This document shows positions 26,901 through 40,694 of a stretch of DNA of 64,000 nucleotides, piece by piece. Below the pieces are notes generated by a model that had not been told where the DNA came from, did no database searches, and saw only the letters and a program-made list of their open reading frames with translations. Every line of letters starts with the position of its first letter. Within the stretch, counting starts at the first letter, position 1. This DNA is from Phaseolus vulgaris (taxonomy: Eukaryota > Streptophyta > Magnoliopsida > Fabales > Fabaceae): contig NC_023758.2 in the NCBI RefSeq assembly GCF_000499845.2, forward strand, positions 40,841,524-40,905,523. Reading direction: 5' to 3'. The position numbers and the translations under genes were made by a program.

Positions 26901-28748
26901 TAAAAATAATTATTATAATATTTAATTAATTTAAAAATAGTCAAAACATCTTTTTAAAGTGTATTAAATATACTTCGTTAATAATTACTTTTTAGGTATA
27001 AAATAACAAACACCTATATAGATCAAATTCAATAAAGTAAAAAAGGTAATTAAGTTTTAAAGACAGAATTATTCTTTGATATACATTAAATAGTCATTTT
27101 CTTGAAAAATGAAATTAATTATTAAAAACAATAAAAATCACTAATGACAATAGAATAAAATCTAGAAATAAACTATATATAATTATAGTATTTATAAAAA
27201 TAACAAATACATTGCTTAGTCAAAATTTTAATTATAAATAATGCAATTATTTTGATATAAAATGTTTTTATCGTCTTAATTATTATATTTAGAGTTAACC
27301 TAATTATAATTGATGATAAGAATAGAAAAAAAAGTAATAAAATATGAAGGATGAAAACTAAGTTGCATTTACAGAAATTGAAAACGTAGTTAAGTTATGA
27401 TAAGTAGTATTATGTAAAGTTTGAAAAGGGAAATAATGATAATTAAGAAAGTTTATAGCATAGATAGATAAAAAAAATAATGTGCTTAAAGAAGTAAAAA
27501 TAGGAAGAATGTGGTAATTAAGTTTGTTGATAAAAAAAAAAAAAAAAGGGAATAAAATATGAGAAATTTGTCCTTATATTAGATGGATGGATTTGGATGG
27601 TGAGATGATTTAAGAAAGGAGGTTGGAGTGGTGGAGCAGGACGGCCATGTGCTGTCACCCACTACCCACAATTATTACCAGACAACCAAACAAAACAACA
27701 ACACACCACATTCTTCACTTCTCTTCTACTAATATCTTATATTTTCTCTTATTATCAATTCATTATTTCACTAATTCATTTTTATAAATAATCAAAATTA
27801 ACTCAATACAGTACAATGCTCTTTTTTTTTCAACTTATTTTTGTGATTCAATATTTACATCAAATCACTTAAATCTAATCCATAATAAGAAAGGGACCGG
27901 CAATTATGCTCGGTTATTTTAAAAATAAATATTCAATAATTCAATAAAAATAATTTCAAATTTTTAATCAGGGATATTATGCTTTTCATAAGTTTTTTTT
28001 TTGTTATTTTAATACTTTAAAAAACTAAACATGATTTGATGTTTTAAAACAAATCATTAGATTTTTTCTTTCATTTATAGATAAGAAACAATTCAATGGC
28101 TAAAAGAAAATATAAAGATTTTTAAAAAGTTGTGTTTTTTTACACTACATGTTTTTTACGAATTTTTTTTCATCAGTCAGTGCATTAGCAGTATTGTAGT
28201 TCACTCATACAAAGTTAAAAGTATAATGAATTTTTGATAAATTTTTTTTTCTTTTTTACAAAACATACCATGGATTGAGTGGTCAAAAATATACACTTTG
28301 TGGTTTTAATTATTAGAATTAATTTTAAACCAATATAAATGTTTATTATATATAATTTATAATTACAATTCTCTAATTAATCTTAACTCACTTTTAGAAT
28401 AATTGTTTTTATTCACTCAATGAATTAGTGGAAAAAACTTCATCTCCAAAGTTTTTTTAGAGTTAAAGTGGATTTTTTTCTCTAAACAACCATTATAATT
28501 ACATTTTTCTCCTTTTTCTATATGTAGTTTTTATTTTATTTTATTTTTGAGTTATAACCTAGTTATTTTGAATTAGTTATGTTGAATTAGGAATAAGATT
28601 GCAAAGTAAATTATTTGTGTCCCATTAGCTTGCAAAACTCCACCTCATCCCGTTATCTATATTAATTTTTTATTGTCGCCTATAATTATTTGTTGTTAAA
28701 TGTAATTAAATATCTTTATTCATTATGATTAATATTAAATGTTTATAA
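23921..28748. other. Gene-poor AT-rich intergenic DNA
   Basis: Apart from the tubulin promoter end (to about 24020) this is AT-rich sequence without usable ORFs. A small GC-richer patch at 27570-27720 (GGACGGCCATGTGCTGTCAC) has no recognised match. No element borders were found. Confidence 0.4.
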
Positions 28749-28753
28749 TTACC

Positions 28754-30027
28754 TATAACACCCCGGAAATATATCTAATTATCTAGATACACGTTTTACA
28801 TATTTCTATACAAACTTTTTTCAAAATATTTCTATTATAAGATTATGATTTATAGAAATACAAATATTTACATATTCATAGTTCAAAATAAAACTCTAAA
28901 ACTTTTAAGTCTCCTGCACCTGTATGCCCATCTGCTCGTGTACATAGTACAATCATCGCTGTTCAAACACAACATAAAACATCACATGAATCTACACATC
29001 CAAAAAATATTCAACAAACAACGTCTTCTGGAAGACCCGTATTAAGTAAGTCTTACCATATACTAACACCTAATCTAAAGATTACTAGCGAATCCAACAA
29101 AAATGATAAAGGTAAGTTCAATACAACTCAAGTCATGCATCTCATATGTCACGGTGTGCATGAACTCTCCCATCATGTTCTTACCCCTTGATATCTTAGT
29201 CTATGTGATTTAGATCATCAGTGAAACTCAAAGATTTCTGTTACCACATAGGTATCAATACTTAATACACAAACAAACATCAGTCGATACATTATCCAAA
29301 ATGTATGAATTCTATCCCATACTATTTTCATCATAGAATATCATTCAAAACGCAATCCAATATATTTAGAATCCTATTTAACATTAAACAACAACACTTA
29401 AATACTAAACCATTAAAATCTAATATTTTTCACGAGTTTAAATAATATACAAACAAACAACACAATATATATATATATATATATATAGAACATGTCTGCA
29501 AGAGAAATTGAATATTGGAACCACATCCCCTTTGCATTCAAATATTATATCCTATGATGCTATTAAAAATTAAATTTAGTTTCTCTTACCTTAATTGTTT
29601 GTTTTCCAAACAACTTCTATAATTTTATTCCTCACCGTCTATATAAGCTTCAAGATTTACGAACCTAATGCAAATTATTCAAACTAAACAAAAATTCAGT
29701 ATATAGTAGAATAAGTTGAGAGGATTAAACTTCTCAACTGGCCACGCCAAGATTGATGACTAAATCCTAAGGAAAAATAAAGAACAAATGATCTTTAGAG
29801 TAAAATTGAACTTACTCTATTTGAAAATCTGATTGATAAAAATGTTCATTAATTCGTCAACGGTTAGAACGTGGTCCGATCAGATTCTAAAATAGATAAA
29901 AATTGAAAGAGTATAGTAAAAGATAAGGAGATAAGAGAATATGGAGAGGGAGAAAAGAAAGAAGAAAAAGAAACGTGGTGGGGGCGACTTTGCACCTTTA
30001 TTCTTTCTTTTTTTTAACATTCTTACA
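28754..30027 (+). mobile_element. Solo LTR, 1274 bp, chromovirus (Tekay/Del)-like
   Basis: The block begins TATAACACCCCGGAAATA and ends ACATTCTTACA, flanked on both sides by the identical 5-bp repeat TTACC (28749-28753 and 30028-30032). LTRs beginning TGTAACACCCC are characteristic of plant Ty3/gypsy chromoviruses, and here the first TG appears mutated to TA. Sequence complexity inside is clearly higher than in the flanks. There is no coding region, so this is a solo LTR left by recombination. The lineage call is inference from the start motif. Confidence 0.7.
29465..29487. repeat. (AT)n microsatellite
   Basis: An uninterrupted AT dinucleotide run of about 11 units lies inside the solo LTR. 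Confidence 0.9.
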
Positions 30028-30032
30028 TTACC

Positions 30033-30719
30033 AATTTTATATTTTATTTTATGGTTTATTTTAATATTTGTTTCATAATAAGCTTTTATTTTTACTTGTA
30101 ATAAATGATAAATTAATTTTATTTTTTTAATTATTCTACCTGCAGTAAAATATTGTTTTTATAAGATACTAAAAAAAATAGAAATTACAAAAGAAATTGT
30201 TAATTTTCTTAAAAACAAATTATACAGCTTGACCCACAAATTCAAGCCTATAGCTATGTGTGATGGATTAGATATATTAACTCACAAGTGTTATACAAGA
30301 TCGCTATTATCAATATATTTTTATACATGTGAAATACAAGATGGGTAAGAACGGGACTCTCGAACCCGCATTTATAAAAATTGAATAAAATTAAAACTCT
30401 TCATTAAATAGCTGTTTTTCTTTAAGTTAATATATATATTTTTTAAACTATCAATTGTTAAAGAATACTTTTTACTTAAAAATATATGGGTTAACATCCT
30501 AATCCATGAGATTTTTATGGCATTTTGATTCTAAGACTTTTTTTTATATGATGTTTTGTGGTCGTGTAGACTTTTTTACCTGACCCTGTGTATCATTACC
30601 CAGTTTTGTAAAATATAACAAATTTAAAAATCTATTTGTGATGGGCAAAAATTATTGATTTTTTTAATTGATTTTGTGTACATTTTTATTTTTTATATTT
30701 GATGATGAATTTACTAGTT
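30033..30719. other. AT-rich intergenic DNA
   Basis: Nothing recognised. A TTCGAACC-like B-box string near 30355 was examined and not accepted as a tRNA. Confidence 0.4.
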
Positions 30720-31170
30720 GGAATCAAATGAAACCTAAAAGTCTCGGTATCCGGTTCAGGTTAATCGATATGTTTAAAATGTATTAAGATTAATAAAAGA
30801 TTAACGAGTCCAAATCCTACGAGAAATTTAGATAATAGACCCTTAAACATGATTTAAACGTTAATCTAACCCAACAGTTACGGATTCATTATAAACATAT
30901 AAATAGTAACAACTTTCGAAAAAAATGTACGTCATTATTACACATTTATTGCATCGAGCATAAAAAATTGAGTACTTATTTGAGCGTTAGAGCACCTTTT
31001 TGAAAGTTTTCTCCCGACCTATAACCTACAAAGAAGGAAAAATTTGACTGAAGCAGAGGAACAAGAACCGAGGAAGAGAGACTAAGCCGAACAAGTTCGT
31101 GAAGTAGAAATAGAAACGTATACCGACAACCAAAGCAAATGAGTGAATTGTTCAACAGATGAAAGTTCTC
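30720..31170 (+). mobile_element. Ty3/gypsy-type LTR relic
   Basis: TATAAATA at 30898-30905 is followed 82 bases later by TTGAGCGTTAGAGCACC at 30980, the same arrangement as in the LTRs at 12.4, 15.2 and 47.6 kb. The purine-rich run after it (GAGGAACAAGAACCGAGG) resembles the U5 of the 47-kb copy. Borders are approximate. The pentamer ATGAA occurs near both ends (about 30728 and 31193), but I do not regard it as a proven target duplication. Confidence 0.5.
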
Positions 31171-34100
31171 TCAGTCTCTTTTGTACGATAACAATGAACT
31201 TTTTAGTTTTCTTGATAAAAATAATAAGTTGTTATTAAATCATTATAATAATTAACAAAGAATAAATTAATTTTATAACTATTTTATTTTAATGTTATTT
31301 TGTATATGTAAATAGTTTTTATTGTAATAGTAGTTATATCGATTGCTTAATTATATTTATTATTTTTAAAATCGTAAAAAAATATAGACATATACATCTT
31401 ACGCATATATTTTCACCATGAAATAAAATTAAAGTTAGTCTTAGAAAACTTGTGCGAGGCATGAATAATAATAGGTTAAAGGGGTTGATCATGGATTTGA
31501 GAATTTATATGATTGAAGTAATATTCTAAAATCCCTTATAAGTTTATTTTAGTTACATCTATAGCTTTATTTGTTAAATAAAACAATTTCAGGAGAATTA
31601 TTTATAACATTATATATTCTCATGGTGTACGTATTTATTTTTCCATTCCACTCCTAAATAAATATTAATATTTAAAATGGTCACATCCACTAAAATGATT
31701 TTAAAGTATCCTATATCTTCAAATAAATATTATTCAATATTAATTAACTCACAAGTAATGACACACAATTAAGAAGGTTTGGGTAGTTATATTATCAATG
31801 AACAGTATTAATTAGGTATTTCATTTAAAAAATTTGGGGATCCCTATCCCAAGGGCTTAAATTATTTGATGATGTTTTTAAATTTTGTTCCTTAATTTTT
31901 TTGTTTTATCTCACTCTGTTCTTATGTTGCATTTACAATAATTAAAAAAATGTATATTTCTTGCTGGGTTGGTGATGTTGTTGATGGGAAATTTTCCTAA
32001 GATATGATGTTTTGTTGCATGCATGAATTGGTAGTTGAATCTTGCTTCAAAAGAGGTCAAATTGTTTTTGTAATGTTTGGGGCCATATGCTGCACGAATG
32101 AGTACTGTAATGATAGTTCCACAAAACCTTAATCCATGTTGAAATAAATAAAAACCTTGCATGATAAAATTGTTGAAATACATTTTGAGGGAGAACAAGT
32201 TTTGTTTTAACATTGGAGGGTTTATGTATGAGTGTTACAAACACGGAAATATTTATTTTTAGTATCCATTTTTTCTTATTAATTATTTATGAAAGTATGT
32301 GTTAAACTTTTACTCAAAAGCTTAAGCAATAGATAGAGAAAGAGAGGTTGAAGAAGGTCTTAGTACTTAATATTTTGAGTTAGGTGCATATCCATAAATC
32401 TCATTTTAGCTTGTTATATTGGTATTTGGTTTGTAAAAAAAAGTTGGAGTAGTTTGATGTAGTTATATGTTACCTTATACTTATACAAGTACAAGTGAAA
32501 CAAAAAATAAAGAAAATTGATATAGTCTTTCGTAAATTTGAATATTAAAAAAAATGAAACTTTACTGTAAATATTTTGCTAAAATATAAATATTTAAAGA
32601 TAAAAAAAATATACAATGAAAAATATAAAAGGAGAACATAAAGTTTTATCTGTAAATATTGGAATCGATGAAATGTTGGATTAAAATATTTATTTTAACA
32701 TATAATTGTAATATTATCCAGTATAGACTAATGAGAGTTGGGGAGTTGAAATATCCAATTCATCCCACATATTATTATTTTGAGACATTAAGTAGCTTGC
32801 ATGACTCACTTGATTGACTCAAATTATTGTATCTTTATAACAAAACGAACAATTAATTTGATATAAAAGATAAAATAATTTTAATATTCTTTTAATTTAT
32901 AAATGATTGTATAAGAAATTGTTTTATTTTATAATTAAATAATATTTTATTAGTTATTATTTGAAAATATTTTTCAAAGTATTTTAAAAAAAATTAAGTC
33001 TATCTTACACATGCATTATATTAGACATTTATTTTGATGTAAATTAAACTGCATAATACACGTTAGTTTACCTTTGTTTGGATGGATGATGAAAAGTGAG
33101 AAAAAAAAAGAGAATCATAATGTAAAGTTAAAGAATTATAATTAAAAATATTAAGTTATTTGAATTAAATGAAAAAGAAAGAAACAAGATAAAAAGAGAG
33201 AAGGAGTGACTGAAAATATTGTAAGTTTGTAATTGAATGAAGTGAAAATATATGATAATTTTGTATATATTGTCAAAAAATGTTATTTATGTCATTATTT
33301 AAACATTTAAGGTTTTAGGACTTTAGGATTTTTAGAGTTTAAGAGTTTAAGATTTATGGTTTCTTTTTAGTATTAATAATTTGTTGCTTCAGCTTATATT
33401 TGACTAAGATTAGACAATTGATTTATTAATTAAAACATTATCCTCTTTTCTTTGCTTGCTTTATACATTAATATTATTAACATGATTTGCATCTTATATA
33501 ATCAATTATGTATTATGTAGGTTAATGTCTCAAAAAAGTTTATGATGTTTTAAGTTTCATAATTGACCAGTAATTTTATAAAAAATTATCATTAGTAATT
33601 AACAACAATTATTTAAGAACATTATTAAGAATTCATTATGTCTAACTCTTCTTAAACGTCTTTGTTCTTTATTGAAAAGTTATGATTTACGCCTATTTTT
33701 ATTATCAAAATCACGTATTCAAACTCATCAAATCACCTTTTTTTTTCTTTATATAATTACTTTACAAAAAGGAAAATAAAATTTTAATACACTTTTTTTT
33801 TATGTTGAGGATATAAAGTGTGATAATAGAGGGAGTATAATAGCTTAATTAATCTCGGTAAGAAATGTCATTGATAAGTGAATTTCAAACATAACTTAAC
33901 TTTACCACAACACTAACTTAATAAGAAAATATTTACACTCACTTTTATATTATTATTTGATCATATTTTTAATTGATATGAAATCTTAAACACGCTCACT
34001 CGTGTTCACCATATCGAACATTGGAATAGAGGGGGTCCGATAGTGAGTGATATAATAAACTCAACAAACTTCACTGAGTTGTACATTAATAAACTCTTAC

Positions 34101-36870
34101 ACCATGTTAATAAATAAATTTTAAATTTAATTCAATCTCACAAAATTAATTTACAATGTAAGAATTTTATCTAACTTATATAATCATATCACTAGAAAAT
34201 ATAGAATATACATTAGTATTTATAAAACAATGGATAAAACAAAACATAATGACATAAATTCTAATAAAAATTATTAAATTTGATAAAGTTGTTATGTTAA
34301 TTAAGTTGTCACACAATACTTTCTATATGGAACCAAGGATATATTGGAGTATTTGATCAATAGTTTGAAGTAATGTAATAAAAACTTGGAGGTGGTGCAC
34401 TACTTTATTAAAGTGAAGTTGAAGATGTATAATTTAAGAGACCATAATCTTCAACAAGTATAAAGCAAAATCAATAACGTAATTTTATCATAATCTTAAA
34501 AATAAGGTTTGATGAAAAAATTAAAAGTGAAATTTAATATATATATAGAGAGAGTTAAAATATATAGAGGCACGAATTACCTTCTTTCACATGGATAATG
34601 AATTTTGGATAAATGTCTCGATTTAATTAAATAAAATAAGTATACATTTTTAACATATTCGAATTATTATCATATTTTCCAATAGTGTGTTTATATAGAA
34701 ACAAATTAGAGAGTAATTTATTTTTATAGAAAATATAAAATGTTCTATAATAAAATATATTGTTTTGGTTGAAAACTTTAAAAGAAAATGAAAATATATA
34801 AATTTATAAGAGTAATTTGAACATTTACATAAACAATTTCAAATTCCAAATAAAAAGTCAGAATTTAAATTTTTTTATACTTCCTCTTCTTTCACCTCTA
34901 CAGTTTTTCTTTTCATATTCTCTCATCAACTTAATAAATGTGTTACCGGTTTGATTTTGGTTGGAATATCTTTAGTTTATTTAAATTGAAATGTCAAAAA
35001 TTGGTCAATGTGAATGTAAATAACTCAATATTATATTGGGATGATATTAACAAGTAATCTTACATTATTTCTCAATCAATATTAGTTAAAAAATTTGTTA
35101 ACATCCATCGAGTGTTTTCTGATTGATGTCAAATACAAATTTGTTTTTTTTGGAATAATTTTTCAGTTAAGATGAACTAGATATTTTTTTTCTAACATAA
35201 ATCGAGGTTGTTGTTTCAGCATTGCTTAGAATTTTCTTAATTAACAATAATAAAGTTATTTTTCAATTTTTTTTATTAAAGATGGTGAGATGTTTTTTTT
35301 TTTGGTTTTTGCTTCAAAATTTTAAAACAAACTTTTATTCCAAATTAGGTTGCGAAAATATTAGAGTAGTTAATAATGGCAATGGTTGAATTGTTAATGA
35401 AGTTACTAGTAGTAATGATGTTTGTAATGAGTATTAATTAGTAGCACTGACGTCAAAATATAGATGTAATAATACTGCTAACAATAATAATTAATTAGTA
35501 ATGATAATAACGGTGATAGTTATAAATAAATTATAATAATATAATAAATATTTCTAGTGATTAGTGAATACGTTATTAGTTAAAAAAGTTATAACAATAT
35601 TAGCTATAATATTGTTTAATGATGACGAAGATAATAACTAAATTTATATATGTAAGAATTGACTATTGTTTTAAATAGATAAAATGTACTGAATTTATTA
35701 ATTTGAAAAAAAAGGAGAAAATGTGAAAATTTATAATACAGAGAACAGAAATTTTGTAATTTTTGAATGAAAAGATAAAAAATGAAAATGCAATGTTGGG
35801 AGGCATATTATTAAGGTTGAGAGAGAGATATTTATGAGTGATGAGAGAAGAATATTAAATGGCATAATTCTTAATTGGCACTTGGTAGTTGGCACCCACG
35901 TGCCCAGATTCTTATACATGTGCACAATGTGTACTCCTCCTTCTTCGTCACTACGACCACTCACTGCATACGTACATTCTTCTGTATATCAAATGCAGAT
36001 ATTTTAATTCAAATATTAAATTTAAGTTTTAGATGTTAATTTTTTTTTATTCAAATGTGCAAAATCATTTCTGAACTTTTCAGATTCAAGTTGTTAATTC
36101 TAATGTCCAAAAATTTACAATTATATATATGTTTTTATTAGTAGATTGATACTAAATTAATTTTTAGATTTGATAAAACTGTAACAATATTACCGTTTTG
36201 GATTAAATTTCAACTCTATTTTTTTTATTTGAGTGAAAATTTCTTAATTTGAGTAAAAATATTGCTGAAAGTAAAGACTAAGTTTATTTTCTAGTTTTAC
36301 TTAAGTGAAAATTATTAGTTTGAGTGGAAATATAAAAAAAATCAAGTTTAAACAGTCCAAATATCATCATTTAATCTCAATTTATCCTTAATCATTCAAT
36401 ATATATATATTCACTTCAAACTCAAACTATAGAAAATTACTTATCTAAATCATATTCAAAATTCTACACTTTAATATGTATAATCTAGTTATTATATTTA
36501 CAAAACTATCATATTCAAAACATTTTAAACAATTTTCTATTAGTCAATTTGTTTAAAAAAATATATAGTTTTTCATATAAATCAAGATATATTAAGATTT
36601 TATAAAAAACATAAATAAATTTCTTTACGTAATTTATTGCTCTAAAAAAAAGTTTTCAACTCAAACAAGAAAGCCACTAAAAATTTAAATATTTAAAATA
36701 AAATATTCAAACAAATATTTGAAATAAAATAAAATTGATAAATAAAAAATCTTAAGAGTAATTATGAACTTCTGTTATTTGCACAAATAGTTCAAAATGA
36801 TTATTAACAAAAGAAAGAGAATTTAAAAAAAAAAGAGAAAGAGAATGAGGAAGAGTAAGAGAGAAAAAAA
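31171..36870. other. Gene-poor AT-rich intergenic DNA
   Basis: No ORF here has supporting similarity. Slightly GC-richer patches occur at 31960-32240 (with CATGCATG) and at 35880-35990 (with a G-box, CCCACGTGCCC, near 35896). These could be regulatory, but no gene lies nearby. The rest is AT-rich filler. Confidence 0.35.
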
Positions 36871-36879
36871 AAAAAGAGA

Positions 36880-37035
36880 ATGGCGAGATGGGTGACAATG
36901 TGGGATGACTCGCCCTGTGGTCTGTAAAATGTGGTTTGAGTTAGCTCGTCCTGTGTGAGGACTACAAACTCATTTCAATGACTCGTCTTGCATAAAAGGT
37001 AACATGTGGATACGCGAGCTAGCCTGTATAAGAAA
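36880..37035. repeat. CTCGTCCTGTG-type degenerate repeat
   Basis: In about 150 bases the related strings ACTCGCCCTGTG, GCTCGTCCTGTG, ACTCGTCTTGCAT and GAGCTAGCCTGTAT follow each other. The patch is far less AT-rich than its surroundings and looks like a worn transposon fragment. No borders were found. Confidence 0.4.
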
Positions 37036-39560
37036 ACTATTTTTTAAAATTAAAATTTCATTATTATAAAAAAACATACTTCTGCTGTTGGAAAATTAAA
37101 ATTTCGTTCGTGTTTTAATTCATTCAATTAAGATAAAAAAATAATTAAATTTTCATTTTGCATATATTTTCCCTTTATATATATGTCAATGTATGAGAGT
37201 ATCTTATCAAAGTTTTGTTACAAAATATTTTAATGAAATATCTTCTTTGTATTATTTTTTATTAAGAAATTTTAAATGTAAAACTTTACTTAAAACTAAA
37301 TCCACTCTTATTTTTAATATTAACTTTTTTAGATGATTAAAATAAAACATACTTTTTTAGTAAATTATTATTTTTAAATAAAATAAAATAAAGGTTAGAT
37401 TAGAATAATAATGTGTGAGTGAAATATGATTTTTTTTTTTAAATTCTATCTAAGGTGGATCTTGAGGTACAATTCCTTGAAATAAAGTATCTAAAACCGT
37501 ACATTTAACATGTTAATTAAGAATGTAAACTCTAACTTAGGTGTTGATGCCCATTCCAAGAAAGGTTCATTAAAAATATTTAAAAAGGAAAGAAATATTT
37601 ATAGAGGGAAAAAAGTAAATGAATAGAATGAAATACAGATTAAAACCAAAACTCAAAGATCTCTAAAGAAAATCCTTAAACCAATGGATTGATCTAAAAT
37701 GTGTAGCCCATCCATGAAACTTTCACTAAAAAACAAGAAAAAAGAAAGGATGTAAGAGAAACCAATATCTATAAAAAAATAAACATAGGGTCATGGGTTC
37801 TTACTAATAAAAATCAAGTAACAGAGAAAAATCGTAATTAATTTTGAAATATTGAAAGTCCTAACAAAAGATAAATTTGTTAATGATGAGATAAGATAAG
37901 ATAATATTCTCATGGTAAGATACAATAAAATCCTTATAAAATAATTACAATATTATAGCATCATAAAAGATAAAAATCATTTAATATGTTTCCATGAAAG
38001 TTATTGATAAATTTGTCCTTGAATTTTAGCATTAAATATTTTGTCAAATTCACTCTTAAAATTAAAGGTATCATCAAAATATTATGCCAAAATGATATTG
38101 AAAAACAATTTCATCAATTTCGTTGCTAACTTTTGACATACAGCTTAAATTAACGTAATCTCACAAAGAAACTTATTAATTTGATCCTTTGTATGTGGAT
38201 CGATTTTAACCCATTTTTAAAATAAGATTTTTTTTTATTAATTCGTTCAATGAATGAGTTGAAAAAACTTCAAGGTCTACTTAAGTGAGCTAAAGTTAAA
38301 GTGAAAGAAGATTTTACCCATATAACACTAAAATAAAATTTAAGTAAAAATAAAAAAAGTAAATACAACTATCATCTTTAAAGTTTTGTCTTCAAAATAC
38401 AATATATTATTTTTTTATAAAAATTAATAAATTATATACTGATTATATATACAAATTATATTTTAATATATATATATATATATATATATAACATTTATAG
38501 TTTCATATTATATAACAAATTAATATTAATTTTCATATTATAATAAAAAAATATTAATTTTAATTTTAATTTTAATTATTAATACATATTTTTATTAATA
38601 TTTAATTTTAATTTATTTTAATTCTAATATATATTTCTAAATTCTTTTATAATTTTTTTAAAAAATTATTATATTGATCAAATTTGTAAACTTACATTTT
38701 AAAAAAATTAAAAAATCTTTCACAATCATCACATCACTTACCAACTTCATTAAATTATCCTCACAAATCTATTCTAACATACCCCATCCAAACAACCTCA
38801 ATTTCCTCTCAAATCGCTCTAAATCCACTTCCTTAAATCTTATTCCCAATCCAAACATAGTCAAAAGATTTTGAATTGGAAGTGTTCACTGTTACATATA
38901 TTGACTCAACTCATTGGATATACTATTTTAAAATTCTAGGTAAGAAGGCTTGTAAATCACGCTCTTTTATTCAAGGTCTTGCTTTTTCATAGTTTGTAAG
39001 ATTTTGTTTATTGTCTGATATTTGATTTGGATATTGGAGATATTTTTTATTTTATTTTTAAACCCCTTTGGAGTACTAATTCTTATGTTCTTGGTACTTT
39101 TATAAAGAATTACTTTAATAAATTCTGGTAATTTATTGGTATATTTATTTTGTAGATATTCTTTAAAGAAATGTATAAAATTCACATAAAGAATTAATTG
39201 TTGTTGCTTGATTTCCTTTAATTTGACCCCGTCAAAGATACTATCTTGTTTTAAAAAGAATATTTAAATAGGAAAGAAATCGGTTTGAAACAAGAAAGTG
39301 TGAATTTTGTATAAAAGTGATTATGAAATGATATATTGTTATTAGAAGTGTTTGAAAAAGAAGTAGGTAGAATCGGAAGGAAGAAAAAAAAGAGGGAAAA
39401 AATGAATGAGGAGTAATGTAGGTAGAATTGCATTGAATATTATTACATCACCTCAGTTGCTAAAGTACTTGCAGTTGTAGACGTAGGATAAGGAAAGTTG
39501 CCAAGTTGTTTGTGCCTGAGTCAAAATTAATACCAAACGCCCCCAACCAAATTTGTGAAT
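37036..39560. other. AT-rich intergenic DNA
   Basis: Contains a long TA microsatellite at about 38465-38491. No gene or element was recognised. Confidence 0.4.
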
Positions 39561-40694
39561 GTTAACGTTAGCGTGGAAAAGAGAAAGAGAAAGAGAAAGA
39601 AAAAGAAAAAGCAAGACACGTTCTCATATTTTGCATTCTCTCTTGCGGCTAAAGCAAACCCAAACAGTAATAACACCACCAAAGAAAACCAGTGCCGTGT
39701 GCTTTGGGTTCCTCCTCCTCACTCATGTGACTCACAGGATCTGCTAAAATGTTAATTTTCTTCTCCCTCATTCATACCGTAACTAAATTCAATCAAACCC
39801 TCCTTTTATATATTTACATTGTATTTTTATTTCGTGTCTTTATGCTTAGGTAACTATATTATTATTATATGATATGGATACGTTTTATTTATTTATTATA
39901 TGATGATGACTATGGCTATGGCTATGGCCTCCTTTTCTTCGTCTCTAGCCTGATCCCGATAAAATTGAGACATGTATTATTGTTTATATGATAAGATTTG
40001 AAATCATATGAAACCCACTTCGTGAATCCAATCAACTGTATTAAATTGTGGCTCAACTGTGAAAATTTGATTTTGGCACAGAACGTTTTCTTCAAGCTGC
40101 ATCAATTGAGGTATTCTTCATCCTTGGATTCGCTTTTGGTGCCAGGGAGTCAGAGCTGCAAGGAAAGGGGAGGTGCTGGGATGAAAGCTGAATTTTGTGG
40201 TATGAGCGCTTTTCTCACTCTTTTTGGAATCAATTGATCTGTTTTCTTTGTTATTGGGGTGGGTGGGTTGAGATCAGGGAAGAGGAAAGATAAAATTGAA
40301 TCTTTGGTATTTTTCTTTTAACAAAAAAGATGTCCAAAAAGATGGGCCAGGAGAGAATAGGTTCTAAAAAGAGACAAGGTGACATCAAAAGATCAAAACC
40401 CAGATGTAGAAATAACAAGTAAGAATTGATTCGAACCTTCTCTAACATGGCATAAAAAAGTATCCAATGATTCACCTTTATCCTGCAACAATACCAGTGG
40501 ATATATAAATGCATTGTCTTTCTGATATTTGTTTGATACCAGCTTTAACAGACTGTTGATTGCTTGTCACAGTTAGTAATGCGTGATTCATGGCTATAAT
40601 AATGAATTTACTGTTATAATTGTGAGTTTATTACTAGTCTCCTGTGTGTGTTTACTTGCTGAGAATATATTGTACTGTTGTTAATTTGCAGGGA
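39561..40694 (+). promoter_or_regulatory. Promoter and intron-containing 5' leader of the MPK7-like gene
   Basis: A GAAAGA-rich run lies at 39579-39612 and a TATATAT element at 39807-39813. The start codon comes four bases after a good acceptor (TTAATTTGCAG, ending 40691), so the leader is almost certainly split by an intron. The donor was not fixed; candidates lie between 40110 and 40200. Confidence 0.5.

Noticed and set aside
30340..30375. TTCGAACC-like string resembling a tRNA B box
   Set aside because: No A box at the right distance, no cloverleaf arms and wrong spacing inside the box.
30724..31197. ATGAA pentamers on both sides of the 30.9-kb LTR as a target-site duplication
   Set aside because: The enclosed sequence would start ACCT and not TG, so the match is probably chance.
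31911..32244. Two overlapping minus-strand ORFs of 65-100 codons
   Set aside because: No similarity or motif, no promoter or splice context; chance open frames.
35731..35964. 77-codon minus-strand ORF starting near a G-box
   Set aside because: It starts with GTG and most of it is low-complexity Leu/Ser/Phe-rich text from AT-rich DNA.
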